Source: Diphasiastrum complanatum
Lineage: Eukaryota; Streptophyta; Lycopodiopsida; Lycopodiales; Lycopodiaceae
Length of the DNA: 64,000 bases
NCBI GenBank assembly: GCA_029204225.1
Contig: CM055092.1
Span: 27,266,320 to 27,330,319 of the forward strand
Direction of reading: 5' to 3'
The notes under the pieces are model-generated. The model was not told where the DNA came from and searched no databases. It saw only the letters and a list, made by a program, of their open reading frames with translations. Each line of letters begins with the position of its first letter. Position 1 is the stretch's first letter. The translations under genes and the position numbers were made by a program. Positions 1 to 9,680 of the stretch are shown here, piece after piece.

Positions 1-93
1 ATGGCCTAGTCCTTATGGCTCACCTTACATGGCAAAGAGGGGCATCTTTCATGTTGTATCTACTACAACACATTCATATATGCTTCTCTTTCT

Positions 94-741
94 TTGCTTG
101 AAATGCTATCTTGCTTCATTGAATTTTTTGGATCTCAAAATTCAAGAAAAGCTATACTAGTTTTGTATGATGCTTATGGTATGGACATGTTTCTTGTCAT
201 TATTGACATAGATATGTTTCCAATACTTTTTGAAAGCAAGAAATTGTATTGTCAAAAGTATGCTCTTGGTTCTAGTAAGAACAAGATTGAGCTTGGTACC
301 CACTTTTTTGAAAATCATATTTTCACATGTTTTGAGGCAAATTGTAAACTCCTCTTGAGATTAAGTGAAGCATCCAAAGTGGACACTTACATCCTTGAGA
401 GAGTAACTAGCCTAAAAATGATCAAGGTAGTCTTTGATATCAATATTAGATCCATCATGGATATAGTTCATTGTATGTGGACTAGTCAAGTTAGAAAGCA
501 TAATCTTGATAATCATCATTGTTTCACATCTTATGATCTTGATCTCCATGATCCTTATGAGGCTTGGAAGCCTCAGATTTCTCTATTTATGGTACATCCA
601 TCATGCAAGTGGAACTTTCAAAGCAAAGATCATCATCAAGCATGGAGGAAGCCCATGATCATAGTGGCATATTGGTGGAGCACTCTTCAAAGGCATTGGC
701 AAGATATCTCTGACAAAGAGATCTTATTATGGATATGGTGA
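94..741 (+). CDS. Unrecognised open frame next to an LTR
   Basis: A 215-codon open frame that I do not recognise. It is rich in Ile, Leu, Lys, His and Asp and shows no catalytic motif, signal peptide or clear domain. It lies just upstream of sequence (about 940-1032) shared with another retroelement copy, so it may be internal sequence of a non-autonomous LTR element rather than a host gene. Other possibilities are a captured gene fragment or a chance frame. No intron signals or promoter features support expression. Confidence 0.2.
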   Translation: MLEMLSCFIEFFGSQNSRKAILVLYDAYGMDMFLVIIDIDMFPILFESKKLYCQKYALGSSKNKIELGTHFFENHIFTCFEANCKLLLRLSEASKVDTYILERVTSLKMIKVVFDINIRSIMDIVHCMWTSQVRKHNLDNHHCFTSYDLDLHDPYEAWKPQISLFMVHPSCKWNFQSKDHHQAWRKPMIIVAYWWSTLQRHWQDISDKEILLWIW

Positions 742-1032
742 GGGTGCTGCTATGATGGATCCCTTGGCTGATCTTCACTTCTTGTGCATACCAAAGGATC
801 CACTCAAAAAGATTTACAAACTTCTCAAGTCATCTAGTACCTTTCCAAGCTATTTTTTGAGGAGTGTGAGAAATTGGCAAAAATCTAGCTTGGTATTTTG
901 TATGATAGAAGTTTGTAAGTGAATCTCACATGTGTGGAGGATGTTCCCACGTGTGAAGAATTGTAAAGTAAATAAAAAATGTTTGATATAGGGGTCTCAT
1001 AGAATTTCATAGTCAAACATTTAGGTGTAGGA
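742..1032 (+). other. 3' internal end of an LTR element (family F)
   Basis: No gene. From about 940 to 1032 the sequence matches the reverse complement of about 17420-17510, directly outside the other family F LTR copy. Sequence shared on the internal side of both LTR copies is what the 3' internal end of a retroelement should look like. It contains CACATGTG (927-934) and CACGTG (948-953) palindromes. Confidence 0.45.
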
Positions 1033-1427
1033 TGTTGATAGGGTCAAATTTGGCATAGATGGCAAATTATCCATTTCCACTTGTAATGCCACTATTGAGC
1101 CAAAATAGAGTAGGAGGCCAAACTCGTGCCAATCAGAGTGTAGACAAGTGTAATGCTTTTGTTTGATGAAGTTTAAGAGGTCCAATAGGATTTAGAGGTG
1201 GAACCATGAGTGGTCCAATAGAATTTGAGGTTTTCTTGAAAATGGTCCAATAGAATTTAGAGGTGCATGGATCAATGGTCCAATAGGATTAAGAGGTGGC
1301 AGAGTGTGGTCCAATCATAGTTAAGCATAGTGGTAGCTCGTGGATCTATTAGTATCATTGTACTCTTCATTTGGATCTAATTGATTTGGTGATTGTGTGG
1401 ATTTTGAGTGTCATTGGATTTCTAGCT
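1033..1427 (+). repeat. LTR segment, retroelement family F
   Basis: Starts TGTTGATAGGG and matches, in inverted orientation, 17023-17419. The match includes a run of short direct repeats around the motif GTCCAATAG, present about five times in this copy. The TG start and the internal-end sequence before it suggest an LTR start. Homology between the two copies stops after TTTCTAGCT (about 1427). The true LTR 3' end is not resolved; it could lie near 2485, before the primer site. Confidence 0.55.
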
Positions 1428-2485
1428 CTCGCTCTCTACCAGAGAGCTCATGATGGTTTTTCTCTCTCTACCCGAGGAGAGCATCTTGTTTTTACTTAGA
1501 ATAATTTTTTAATACTTCCCACAATTCTATGTGTAGAATGCTTATTAATTGTTATTTTCAGATCCACATGTGTGAAATACAATATCTTACTGTTATTGTA
1601 CAGACAAAAATATTATTTTATGTTTTGATTCATATTTGATCAATATCTATTAGAGTTTGCATCTCATTCTTGTTGATTTCACATGTGTGGATTGTCCACA
1701 ACATGTACTTGTGATCTCCTAAGGTGTGTAGATGCACCAAGATCAAGACTAGATTGAGATTCAAAATCTATCTTTGATTCTATGGCAAAAACACACTACT
1801 ACAAGCATTCAATCACTTCCAACTCTCACTCACAGTAGCAAGTTTATCTTGGCTGTTGAGAGACAAGATAGTTCATTGTAAGTATTGTCAGAGCAATCAT
1901 TTGGCCTTGTGAAATATGATGTATTGTCTAAGTTGAAACCTGGTTTATAGTGCAAAGATCTTGTTCTCGGCCCTGTTTGTGATCTTAATACTGAGTTGCT
2001 GGTTAGTTTCTCCAAGACACTGTTCTCCAGAATCTGAACTTTATGGTTGAACATTCTGAATATTTTCTCTGTTGATTGTTTTGCCCTGTACAATTTCCTT
2101 GCTAGTACTGGCTGCCATTCATAAATGTCCTATGACAACCAGAGTATTCTTCCATTTCACTGAACTTCATTGCTAAATCCTAAACTCCTCCAGTAATGAC
2201 AGAATATCCCTACTTTGTGCCCTCTTCATGGGGAACGACACTCATTATACTACATTATATTGCATTTCTTTGTAAGCATGTCATGACAATTATTTTTTTA
2301 TGTATTTTCTCCACACGTGTGAAAGTAATTAATTATTGATTGTTAGCATGCTAGATTGTGATTTAGCCATAGAATCTAAAGATAGATCTTGATTTTCAAG
2401 CTACAATTGATCTATGTGCAAGCACAAAGCTTAGGAACATCATTCAAACTTTTTCCCACACGTGTGAACTTCTGGAAATTTCGCA
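1428..2485. other. LTR-related sequence with an inverted repeat
   Basis: No gene. About 1745-1795 and 2347-2405 are imperfect inverted copies of each other (shared core ATCTATCTTT with flanks). They bracket about 550 bp of unrelated sequence at 1800-2340. Four CACATGTG or CACACGTGTG palindromes occur at 1565, 1680, 2312 and 2457. The final bases before the primer site read TCGCA, compatible with an LTR ending in CA. Confidence 0.35.
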
Positions 2486-2498
2486 CGGTATCAGAGCC
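2486..2498 (+). other. Primer binding site (initiator Met tRNA type)
   Basis: CGGTATCAGAGCC matches the plant copia primer site TGGTATCAGAGCC, complementary to the 3' end of initiator methionine tRNA, at all but the first base. It lies directly after a CA-ending sequence, so a plus-strand element begins its internal region here. No gag or pol follows on this strand, so the element is truncated or non-autonomous. Confidence 0.6.
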
Positions 2499-3728
2499 GA
2501 ACTAAGCTTACCACGCTATAATCATTTCATATATGAGAAATATTGAATTCTATTCAAGCTAGAAAGCAGTTTTCCACAATTTTCTATCATTTCTTGAGAA
2601 GTTTGTGAATCAAAGAGACCAAAATAGAAATTTTCATGACTGTACGGATTTCACATGTATGGAAATCAGCTTCATTCCTCTTGCTCTCTTTGATGCTTAA
2701 TCCAAAGATAGTGACTAGATAGCTTGTTGGAAAGCTAGAAAAGTCATGTTCCCATTGCAATTTGTTTCAAATCAATTTGATGAGAAAATCAAAAGTCATA
2801 AGCTTTTGATTATGGGTAGGTAGGGTGCCTAGACCTGTGTGGACACTTTTTTATTTGACCAAAAATTGCTTGTTTGATCCAAAATTCCATATCTGTGCAT
2901 ACCAATAACACAAACTCGAGATCTAGACATTGTTCTAAGTTGTTTGTCACATTGTTTCATATAAAGCCATTGTAAGTTGAGTCAATTGTGATTTCTTTGA
3001 GCATCCTACACTTGTCAAAGAAAGATTGAACCAAACCATGTCTAAATTCCATTGCAAGTAGTGTAATTTGTTTGAACAGACGAGATGAAAATTGTAAAAA
3101 TTTACAATTTACAAATAAGTTCTGAACGAAAAATGATGTCTTTGCTACAAATATTCCGAACTGCCAATATGTATAAGTACAGGAATGATTTATATTTGTG
3201 AGACTTGCTTCGATCCTGTAAATTGTGCTTGATTTCTACAAAGTAGTGAGAAAAGTTGCACTCCTAGTCGATATATAAATCATACAACTCTAGAGATGCC
3301 ACAAAAGATTTGCATTGTCAAATTCTTCCATATATGCACAAGTTGTAGGTAAATAAAATTTGAATTGTGCATGCCTCCTCCAAAACTTTCGCTTCGTATA
3401 GTCGTGCTTTAAAAATTGATATTCTTTTTTTCTAATGTATTCTAAAGCATACATGGAGGTTGAACCTATGTATAACTCAATTGACCCGAATGGCAAAACT
3501 TTAAACTTACCCTAGATTATGGCCCAACATAGACAACCCTTCCATAACCAGAGAAAATCGTCCTTTTTTCAAACGGCTTTCCAATTGTCAAAAGCAATGC
3601 CTACTGCACCTAGTAGCATCAAATAATCCACATGCCATTGCAGTTCGACATTAAGATGATGTGGCATCCACTTCCAGAATCATTTCAAAAAAACTTTAAA
3701 ACGTTTAGCACATCCTTCGACTGATTTC
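2499..3728. other. AT-rich stretch, probable retroelement leader, no gene seen
   Basis: About 1.2 kb after the plus-strand primer site. I see no coding motif on either strand; the short open frames here have no support. A degenerate CACATGTA site occurs near 2652. It is best read as 5' leader of the truncated plus-strand element, merging into unknown sequence. Confidence 0.3.
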
Positions 3729-4097
3729 TTATTGTTCATTTCGTCTCTTAGGCAGCGCCTCAACAACATCTTGTGAGTGAATATTTGCAGCGAGCTTTTG
3801 GTCTTCTAGCTGCTGCTTTAGGTCGACGACCTCCTTTTGAAGATCAGAGATCTTTATCACTGCCTGAGCATATTCTAAGTGATCAACAGCTCCCGAACAA
3901 ACTTGTGTTGATTGGAGCTGCTTCGACGGGTTCTCAATCTTTTTCAGAGCCTTCAGATATTCATCATGAGCATCTGGCCCTGTACAGGTTTGAACTGTGT
4001 CGGCAAATAACTCCTTCAACTCAACAAGTTCTTCTTCGACTAAAGCTTTGTAGAAATCTACAAAATTGGACCAAGAATGGATCCTAAAATGATCCAC
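3729..4097 (-). CDS. Coiled-coil-like open frame at the edge of LTR B
   Basis: A 122-residue minus-strand frame, not recognised. From about residue 15 onward it is strongly charged and heptad-like (Leu, Glu, Lys, Gln), with segments such as FYKALVEEELVELKELF and ISDLQKEVVDLKQQLEDQKL, typical of a coiled coil. Its first 16 or so codons lie inside sequence shared with the LTRs of elements B and C, so the start codon is LTR-derived. It could be an exon fragment of a host gene next to which the retroelement inserted, or a captured gene piece. The opposite strand is also open (3773-4087), which lowers confidence in any coding claim. Confidence 0.3.
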   Translation of the reverse strand: MDHFRIHSWSNFVDFYKALVEEELVELKELFADTVQTCTGPDAHDEYLKALKKIENPSKQLQSTQVCSGAVDHLEYAQAVIKISDLQKEVVDLKQQLEDQKLAANIHSQDVVEALPKRRNEQ

Positions 4098-4973
4098 AAG
4101 AGTGATTGGATGTTAGATACAATTGATCTATCAATCTACACAAGATTTAGATCAATCTGGATCAAATTTAGATGAGAAAATCTAACAAGAACAATCATAA
4201 ATGAAAGGGAATTGTACTTGTTGGTTTCACACATGTGAAAACCTGTCAGAGTACGGACTCCAGCTTGAAATCAAAGTACAATATGATAGGAACTCAAAAC
4301 TATCAAGAAAAATCAAGACAAATGATGAAATTGACAAGAATTGCCTCCAAAACCAAGATTGGTGTTGCTTGTTGATTATGGCCAAATGTGGCTCTATATA
4401 TACAAAAAGTGAGAGCTCGTGGTACTGATCATCCCTCTAATCTCACATGTGTGAGGGTGTTTTGTCATGTGATGATTCATCATGCAAAATTGACACTTGG
4501 ACAAAACCTTCTATTTTGAGCACTTTTGGTCCATTTTTCTTCTATGTAGAGAACTAGGAAAAACTCTTCTAGAAGTGCAAATTTGACTTCCTCAGTTTAT
4601 TCCACGCATGTGAGCAGACCTCTACACATGGGTTTTGACACCTAATCTCATGGTGTGGCTTCATGTAATCTCTAGATTGATGTCATGTGGCATATGACTA
4701 AAAAACATGATTTAGGCCTTTTTAGCCAATAGAACTTGATTTAAACTATATGTACAAGCTATATGATTGTACTACATGAAAAGTACATCTATTCACATGT
4801 GGGAACACACTCCACACATGTGTAATCATCCTATATACATAGATTTGGCCTTGACCAAGCATAATTTTTGCATTTTTCACAGCTTTGTCGTTTTCGAGAA
4901 AAAACTCAACTCAAAAGTTTTTGAGCATCTAGTCTTGAAAAGTCTGTAACTTGAGGGAATCAATTTGAATACA
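4049..4973 (-). repeat. 3' LTR of copia element B
   Basis: On the minus strand this follows the RNase H end of element B. There is a purine-rich tract (TTCAAGGGAG at about 4974-4983), then an LTR starting TGTATTCAAATTG. The region from about 4060 to 4850 is homologous to 22372-23080, for example the shared GATCCACAAGAGTGATTGG, which is the LTR of element C. The lower boundary is set by comparison with C and is approximate. The LTR contains several CACATGTG palindromes (4230, 4444, 4794, 4815). Confidence 0.7.
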
Positions 4974-4977
4974 CTCC

Positions 4978-5256
4978 CTTGAAGAAACATGTTGAAGTTG
5001 ACTTGTTCTCTCACAAAATGATAAGCCACTTCAATACGCTTGCGCTTTGCATGAAAAATAGGATTGCTTGCAATCTTTGGGCTGAAAGGTTATCACAAAC
5101 GATGATTGGACTCTCTGAAAAATCTAGCAAGTGAAAATCTATTACCATCCTTTTAATCCATAGCATCTACTTTGTGCATGAAGTCAAGGCTTTGTACTCA
5201 GCCTCACTAGAAGATAATGAGATTGTTGCTTGTTTTTTTGACATCCATGAGATAGC
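4978..5256 (-). pseudogene. RNase H C-terminal part, element B
   Basis: Minus-strand reading gives SWMSKKQATISLSSSEAEYK, the hallmark of the copia RNase H domain. It is followed by a diverged segment with CDN, a NPIFHAKRKRIE-like stretch and AYHFVREQ, with at least one stop and frame changes. The N-terminal part of the same domain lies at 11270-11466, on the far side of element A. The two halves abut in frame once element A and one copy of its 5-bp target duplication are disregarded. Confidence 0.85.
5252..5256. repeat. Target site duplication of element A (left copy)
   Basis: ATAGC immediately outside the lower LTR end; the same five bases follow the upper LTR at 11270-11274. Five bp is the normal duplication for copia integration. 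The reading frame of the interrupted RNase H of element B is continuous when one copy is counted, which independently supports these exact boundaries. Confidence 0.85.
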
Positions 5257-5525
5257 ACTTAGAATTTGCTTTGCATAGGAACACAGATCTCAGTAACACA
5301 AACAGAAAATCACTCTCCTCAGCAAGCTCACATAGCAACTGTATTTCTCAAAATGAAATTACACTATACATATAGTTGTTCACTCAGGCAACCCATGCAT
5401 GACCCAGGTTGCCATTGGCGGGATGCGTGTCCCGTCGACTTGCCTCGTGGCGAGGCCAACTGATCCTTATCCACTGATAGGACCCACAGTACAGTAACAC
5501 AATAATTCTAACTTTAATTCTAACT
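5257..5525 (-). repeat. 3' LTR of copia element A
   Basis: About 269 bp, matching 10994-11269 with roughly ten substitutions (nearly all transitions) and one 7-base indel by eye. In element orientation it starts AGTTAGAATT and ends AATTCTAAGT, so the termini are not the usual TG...CA. It follows a purine-rich tract. Short LTRs of this size are common in copia elements. Confidence 0.9.
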
Positions 5526-5537
5526 CTCTCCCTTAAA
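5526..5537 (-). other. Polypurine tract of element A
   Basis: On the minus strand the tract reads TTTAAGGGAGAG immediately before the 3' LTR. This is the primer for plus-strand DNA synthesis during reverse transcription, and its position supports the LTR boundary at 5525. Confidence 0.75.
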
Positions 5538-5578
5538 GTAGAGTCACTTTTTATACAGTCATATACACAGCTTTAAAG

Positions 5579-6289
5579 TCAACAAACTTTAAATACAGAA
5601 AGTTTTGATCTAAATTTATCAAACTTTTCTCCAGTAAGTGGCTTAGTGAAAATATCAGCTAGTTGTTCTTCTATGCTACAATGAACAATATGAATTTCAC
5701 AACTCAGCAGCCTCTCACGTATGAAGTGATATTGAATCTCAATGTGTTTATTTCTCGCATGGAACACTGGATTCTTTGCTAGCTGAATGCCACTCTGACT
5801 GTCGCTATGTAAAGTTGTGGGATTTTTCTGCATTATGCCAATTTCTTCCAAGGTTTGTCTCAACCATATAGCTTCTTGTGCAGCACTACACATTGCCTTA
5901 TACTCTGCTTCTGTGGTGGAAAGAGCAATTGTACTTTGCTTCTTACTAGACCAGGAAAAGCAATTATCACAAAACTGGAATATATATCCTATGGTAGATC
6001 TACGATCATCATAGTCACCTCCCCAATCCGCATCCACATAGCCACACAACTCAGGTAAACCATCATGCTTCCTGTAAATCAAGCCATACTCTGAAGTGCC
6101 TTTCACATAATGCAAAATGCGTTTAGTTGCTTTCCAATGCGTTTCCGTAGGTGCTGCCATAAACTGACTTACAATGCCAACAACATAGCATATATCTGGT
6201 CTAGCTGTGGTAAGGTAAATCAAGCTCCCTACTAACTGTCTATATAGCGTAGCATCAAATGACTGTGATTCATCAAGCTTAGAAAGCAT
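5579..6289 (-). pseudogene. RNase H domain of element A pol
   Basis: A 236-residue frame covering the end of RT and the RNase H domain of copia pol. Landmarks are QLVGSLIYLTTARPDI (about 18-33), the catalytic-type DADWGGDYDDRRSTIGY region, SSKKQSTIALSTTEAEYKAM, NKHIEIQYHFIRERL and the terminal ADIFTKPL motif near residue 212. RNase H removes the RNA template during reverse transcription. The frame is intact over this domain but is separated from RT by a stop and frame change near 6300, so pol is not one continuous frame. A normal copia polyprotein would join all of these domains. Confidence 0.9.
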
Positions 6290-6328
6290 TTTACCTGGTT
6301 CAATAGGAGTGTTTATTGGTTTGCAATC

Positions 6329-7060
6329 CTACAACCTAAACCTGTGCAACAACTCTTTGACATACTTCACCTGTGTTAAACCCACTTCATGTCCTTTTTG
6401 CCACACTTCTACTCCAAGGCAGTAATGCATCAGGCTGAGATCCGTCATCTCAAATTGTTCCATGAGGTCTTTCTTGATCATGTCTATCATCTCTTGATTA
6501 TTTCCCGTAATAATCAAGTCATCAACACAAAGAGCAATCAAAGCAACCATACCATCAAAGCATAAGACATATAGATTTGGATCAGAATGTGTTCTCACCA
6601 TCCCCTTTGAACGAAAGTAGGCATCAATCCTGCTATACCACGCACGTGGTGCTTGTTTAAGACCATAAAGCGCTTTCTTCAAGTGACATACTTTATTTTC
6701 CTGTCCTTTCGTTACAAAGCCTTCAGGTTGATCCATGAACACTTCTTCTTCTAACTCACCATTTAGAAAAGCAGATTTCACATCCATCTGATGCAAAGGC
6801 CAACCAAAATGTGAAGCTAAAGCAATAAGTAGACGTAGAGTATTCCACTTACACATCGGCGCAAAGGTCTCCTCATAGTCAATGCCTTTATTTTGTGCGT
6901 ACCCTTTGATTACCAATCTTGCTTTGTGCTTTGCTATGCTTCCATCTGCATGGTACTTAGTTCTGTATACCCATTTGCAACCAATGGGTTTCTTGCCAAC
7001 TGGTGGTTCTACTAAGTCCCATGTGCTATGCTTAGCAATTGACTCCATCTCCTCTCCCAT
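6329..7060 (-). pseudogene. Reverse transcriptase domain of element A
   Basis: A 243-residue frame with the copia RT signatures: KPIGCKWVYRTK, ARLVIKGYAQNKGIDYEETF, QMDVKSAFLNGELEEEVFM, KKALYGLKQAPRAWY and LCVDDLIITG. The usual YVDD active site reads CVDD here, a change of the Tyr next to the two catalytic aspartates. The upstream part of the domain (integrase-RT linker) lies in another frame at 7012-7227. The first Met of this frame is internal to the polyprotein and is not a true start. Confidence 0.9.
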
Positions 7061-7227
7061 GGCCTTGATCCAGATGTCATCATCAATCGCTTCACCATAA
7101 GTCGAAGGTTCTTTACTTTGAATAATGCTGGATAACAGAGCATAATTTGCTTCATACCTTTCAGGTAGTATCTTCTCTCTTGTTGATCTTCGTAGCTCTC
7201 CCTGGTTAGATGATCCTGGAAAGTCAT

Positions 7228-8550
7228 CTATATCACGGCCCCCATCAATCTCTCAAACCACTTAGGGAGCTTTCTGTCAGGTGATCGGCTTCCTGGTGAA
7301 AATGTATCCCACGGTACATCCTTCTCCTTGCGTTTGTCACCTGCAATTTCAATCCTTCTTGCACCAAAAGGTTTGTCCCTACCTCTCCAACCTGTTTCTT
7401 GAGGTTGAGTAGTAGTATCTTGAGATGTATCCTCATGTTCATCACTCGGAAGGTCAATGAATGGATCATCATCAGGTGGTATCCTCACTATACCATTTTT
7501 CCTACTGGATGTGTCTATCTTCTCAGCATCTTCATCTTCATACATCTTGGATTCATCAAAGATAACATCTCGGCTTATATGGATTTTGTTTTCGACTGGA
7601 TCAAAACATCTATAGCCCTTCACGCGATCATCATATCCTAGGAATATGCACTTGATAGCCTTTACATCAAGTTTGCGTCTTTCTTCCTTAGGAATATGTA
7701 CAAAGGCCTTACATCCAAAGATTCGCAAGTGGTTCACCTTTGGCTTCTTCTTTGTGAATGCTTCCTCATGTGTTATTTTTGGTATGGCAATGGTAGGACT
7801 TCTATTTTGAAAATAGACTGTCAAGCTACATGCTTCAGACCAAACATCTTTTGGTAATTTCATCTCAGCTAGCATAGATCTGGCACTTTCCACAATCGTA
7901 CAATTTTTGCGATCAGCTACACCATTGAGAGCAGGAGTATGAGCTTGCGTAAATTGTCTTTTAATCCCACATTGATCACAAAGATCATTGAAGTCATTAG
8001 ACTTATACTCACCTCCACTATCTGATTTTAGGACTTTGATCTTCTTACCTGTCTGATTTTCGACCAAGTTTTTGAAGTTCTTGAAATTTTCAAAAGCATC
8101 TGATTTCTTCTTCAAGAAGTAGATCCACGTCTTATGTGACATATCATCATTAAAGGTCATGAAATAGAAGGCTTTTCCTAAGGACATGGTCCTCATGGGC
8201 CCGCATAAATCTGTGTGGATTAAATCCAGGATGTTCTTTGCTCTTGCAACACCCCCTTTATTGAACTTCTCTCGATGTTGCTTCCCATATATACAAGATT
8301 CGCACATCGACTTCAAGTGATCTTCTATGGTAGGCAGTCCTGTTACCATCTCCAATTTTCTCATCAAATTGAGGCTTCCCAAGTTCAAGTGACCAAGCCT
8401 CTTGTGCCACAACTCAGTTTGCGAAGGAACGGATGATAAAGTCCATGTTGCCCCTTGATTGTAGCATTCAACCTGTACAATTTTGTATTGGGCTCTCTTA
8501 CTCCATTCACAATAACTTTGAACTTTTGGTTCGCATCCTTCACAAAGCAA
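7228..8550 (-). pseudogene. Integrase domain of element A
   Basis: A 440-residue frame. It starts with the GAG-pre-integrase zinc region (ELWHKRLGHLNLGSL and CESCIYGK), then the integrase core: HTDLCGPM, FNDDMS, KSDSGGEY and the VADRKNCTI segment. The third catalytic acid, normally Glu in the AERKN motif, is Asp here. The C-terminal part carries the copia integrase tail (FGCKAFVHIPKEERRKLD, CIFLGYDDRVKGYRCF, SRDVIFDES). The frame is long and nearly intact, but the changed catalytic residue suggests loss of function. Confidence 0.9.
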
Positions 8551-8564
8551 CGATCATGGGCGAA

Positions 8565-8818
8565 TTAGACTTTCAACTTTTGATCAGTAATGACTCCAAC
8601 AGAAAGTAGATTTTTCTTCAAACCTGGTACGTAAAGTACCTCCCTGATCATCTTGCTTTTGACATCAGGCAGTTGGATTAAAACTGTGCCTATCCCCTTG
8701 ATCATGCACACTTCACCATTTGCTTGTGAAACAGATGTCCCATTATCCAACGCCTTCAAACTACTGAACCAGTTCTTGTTACCTGTCATGTGTCTTGTGG
8801 CTCCTGAGTCAATATACC
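8565..8818 (-). pseudogene. Protease domain of element A
   Basis: Minus-strand sequence at about 8790-8818 encodes YIDSGATRHM, the aspartic protease motif (DSG) of copia elements. The next 74 codons carry the conserved downstream part: the GIGTVLIQLPD region, REVLYVPGLKKNLLSVG and the end of the domain. The DSG segment is in the same frame, just before the first Met of the longer frame. A stop at 8565 separates it from integrase. Confidence 0.8.
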
Positions 8819-9680
8819 ATGTCTGATCATCTTGATTAGATGAAAATGCAGATATGAAGATGCTAGAGTCTTCAATCTCACCTTCATTGACAAGGTTACC
8901 TGTTTGTTTTGGTTTTCACTCTTCCAGTGGCCCTTTTTACCACAATGGAAGTACTTGTCTTTCTTCTTAGTTTTGCTGGAAGATCCCTCATCCTCCTGAG
9001 ACTTGGCAAATTGCTGCTTAGTCTTCTTCTTGCCCTTGCCCTTGCCTTGTTTTTGGCGTGTCGCAAGTGCCTGATCATCAGTATTTTGACGTCTAGCTTT
9101 CACTATTTCTCGTCGTTGCTCTTCCTGCATCAAGATTCCCGTGAGCTCGTCAAAGGTTGGCAATATTTCTCTTGATGCTATTCCGCTCACAAACATCTGA
9201 TAGGGTTCTGCAATGCCGCATAATGCATTATGCACCATCTCCACATCACGTATGCGCTCTCCAATAGAATGCAGTTCATCTCTCATTGTCTTGATTCTGG
9301 TCATGTACGTCCGAATGTGCTCTCCTTGTTCCATGTAGTCACTATTCAACTTTGACTTCAGAAACATGATTCTTGATGGATTTGACGTCTAACTGCTCCT
9401 TTAGCACATCCCATGTCTGTCTGGGTGTAATAGCATCACAAATGTGGGTAATGATGTGATCCTTCACTGACAAATCAATGAAGGTCAAAGCTTTCCTCAT
9501 CTTTTTGTCGAACACTTTGATGTCTGCTTCATTTGGCAGCCTTCTCTCATCACCTGTGATGACTTCCCACACATCTTTCTCCATCAGTATGTTTTTCATT
9601 TTGAATTTCCACACTGCATAGTTGAAAATCCCGTCCAATTTGCAACTTTCACTCAAAATGGACTCTCCCATGTTTGCCAT
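8786..9680 (-). pseudogene. gag of element A (frameshifted)
   Basis: Two overlapping frames, 9680-9342 and 9367-8786, together cover a copia gag (UBN2-type capsid domain plus nucleocapsid). The first begins MANMGESILSESCKLDG and has the FNYAVWKFKMKNIL start of the capsid fold. The second continues with MFLKSKLNSDYMEQGEHIR and a basic Lys/Gln-rich tail. The zinc knuckle reads YFHCGKKGHWKSEN: the first and last of the CCHC ligands have become Tyr and Asn. A single frameshift lies within about 9342-9367. Gag forms the virus-like particle of the retrotransposon. Confidence 0.85.

Noticed and set aside
3773-4087. Plus-strand open frame opposite the coiled-coil frame
   Set aside because: The minus strand has the more protein-like composition; this frame is its shadow.
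5259-5523. TG...CA ends for LTR A
   Set aside because: No such ends give a target duplication or agree with the primer site; AG...GT does both.
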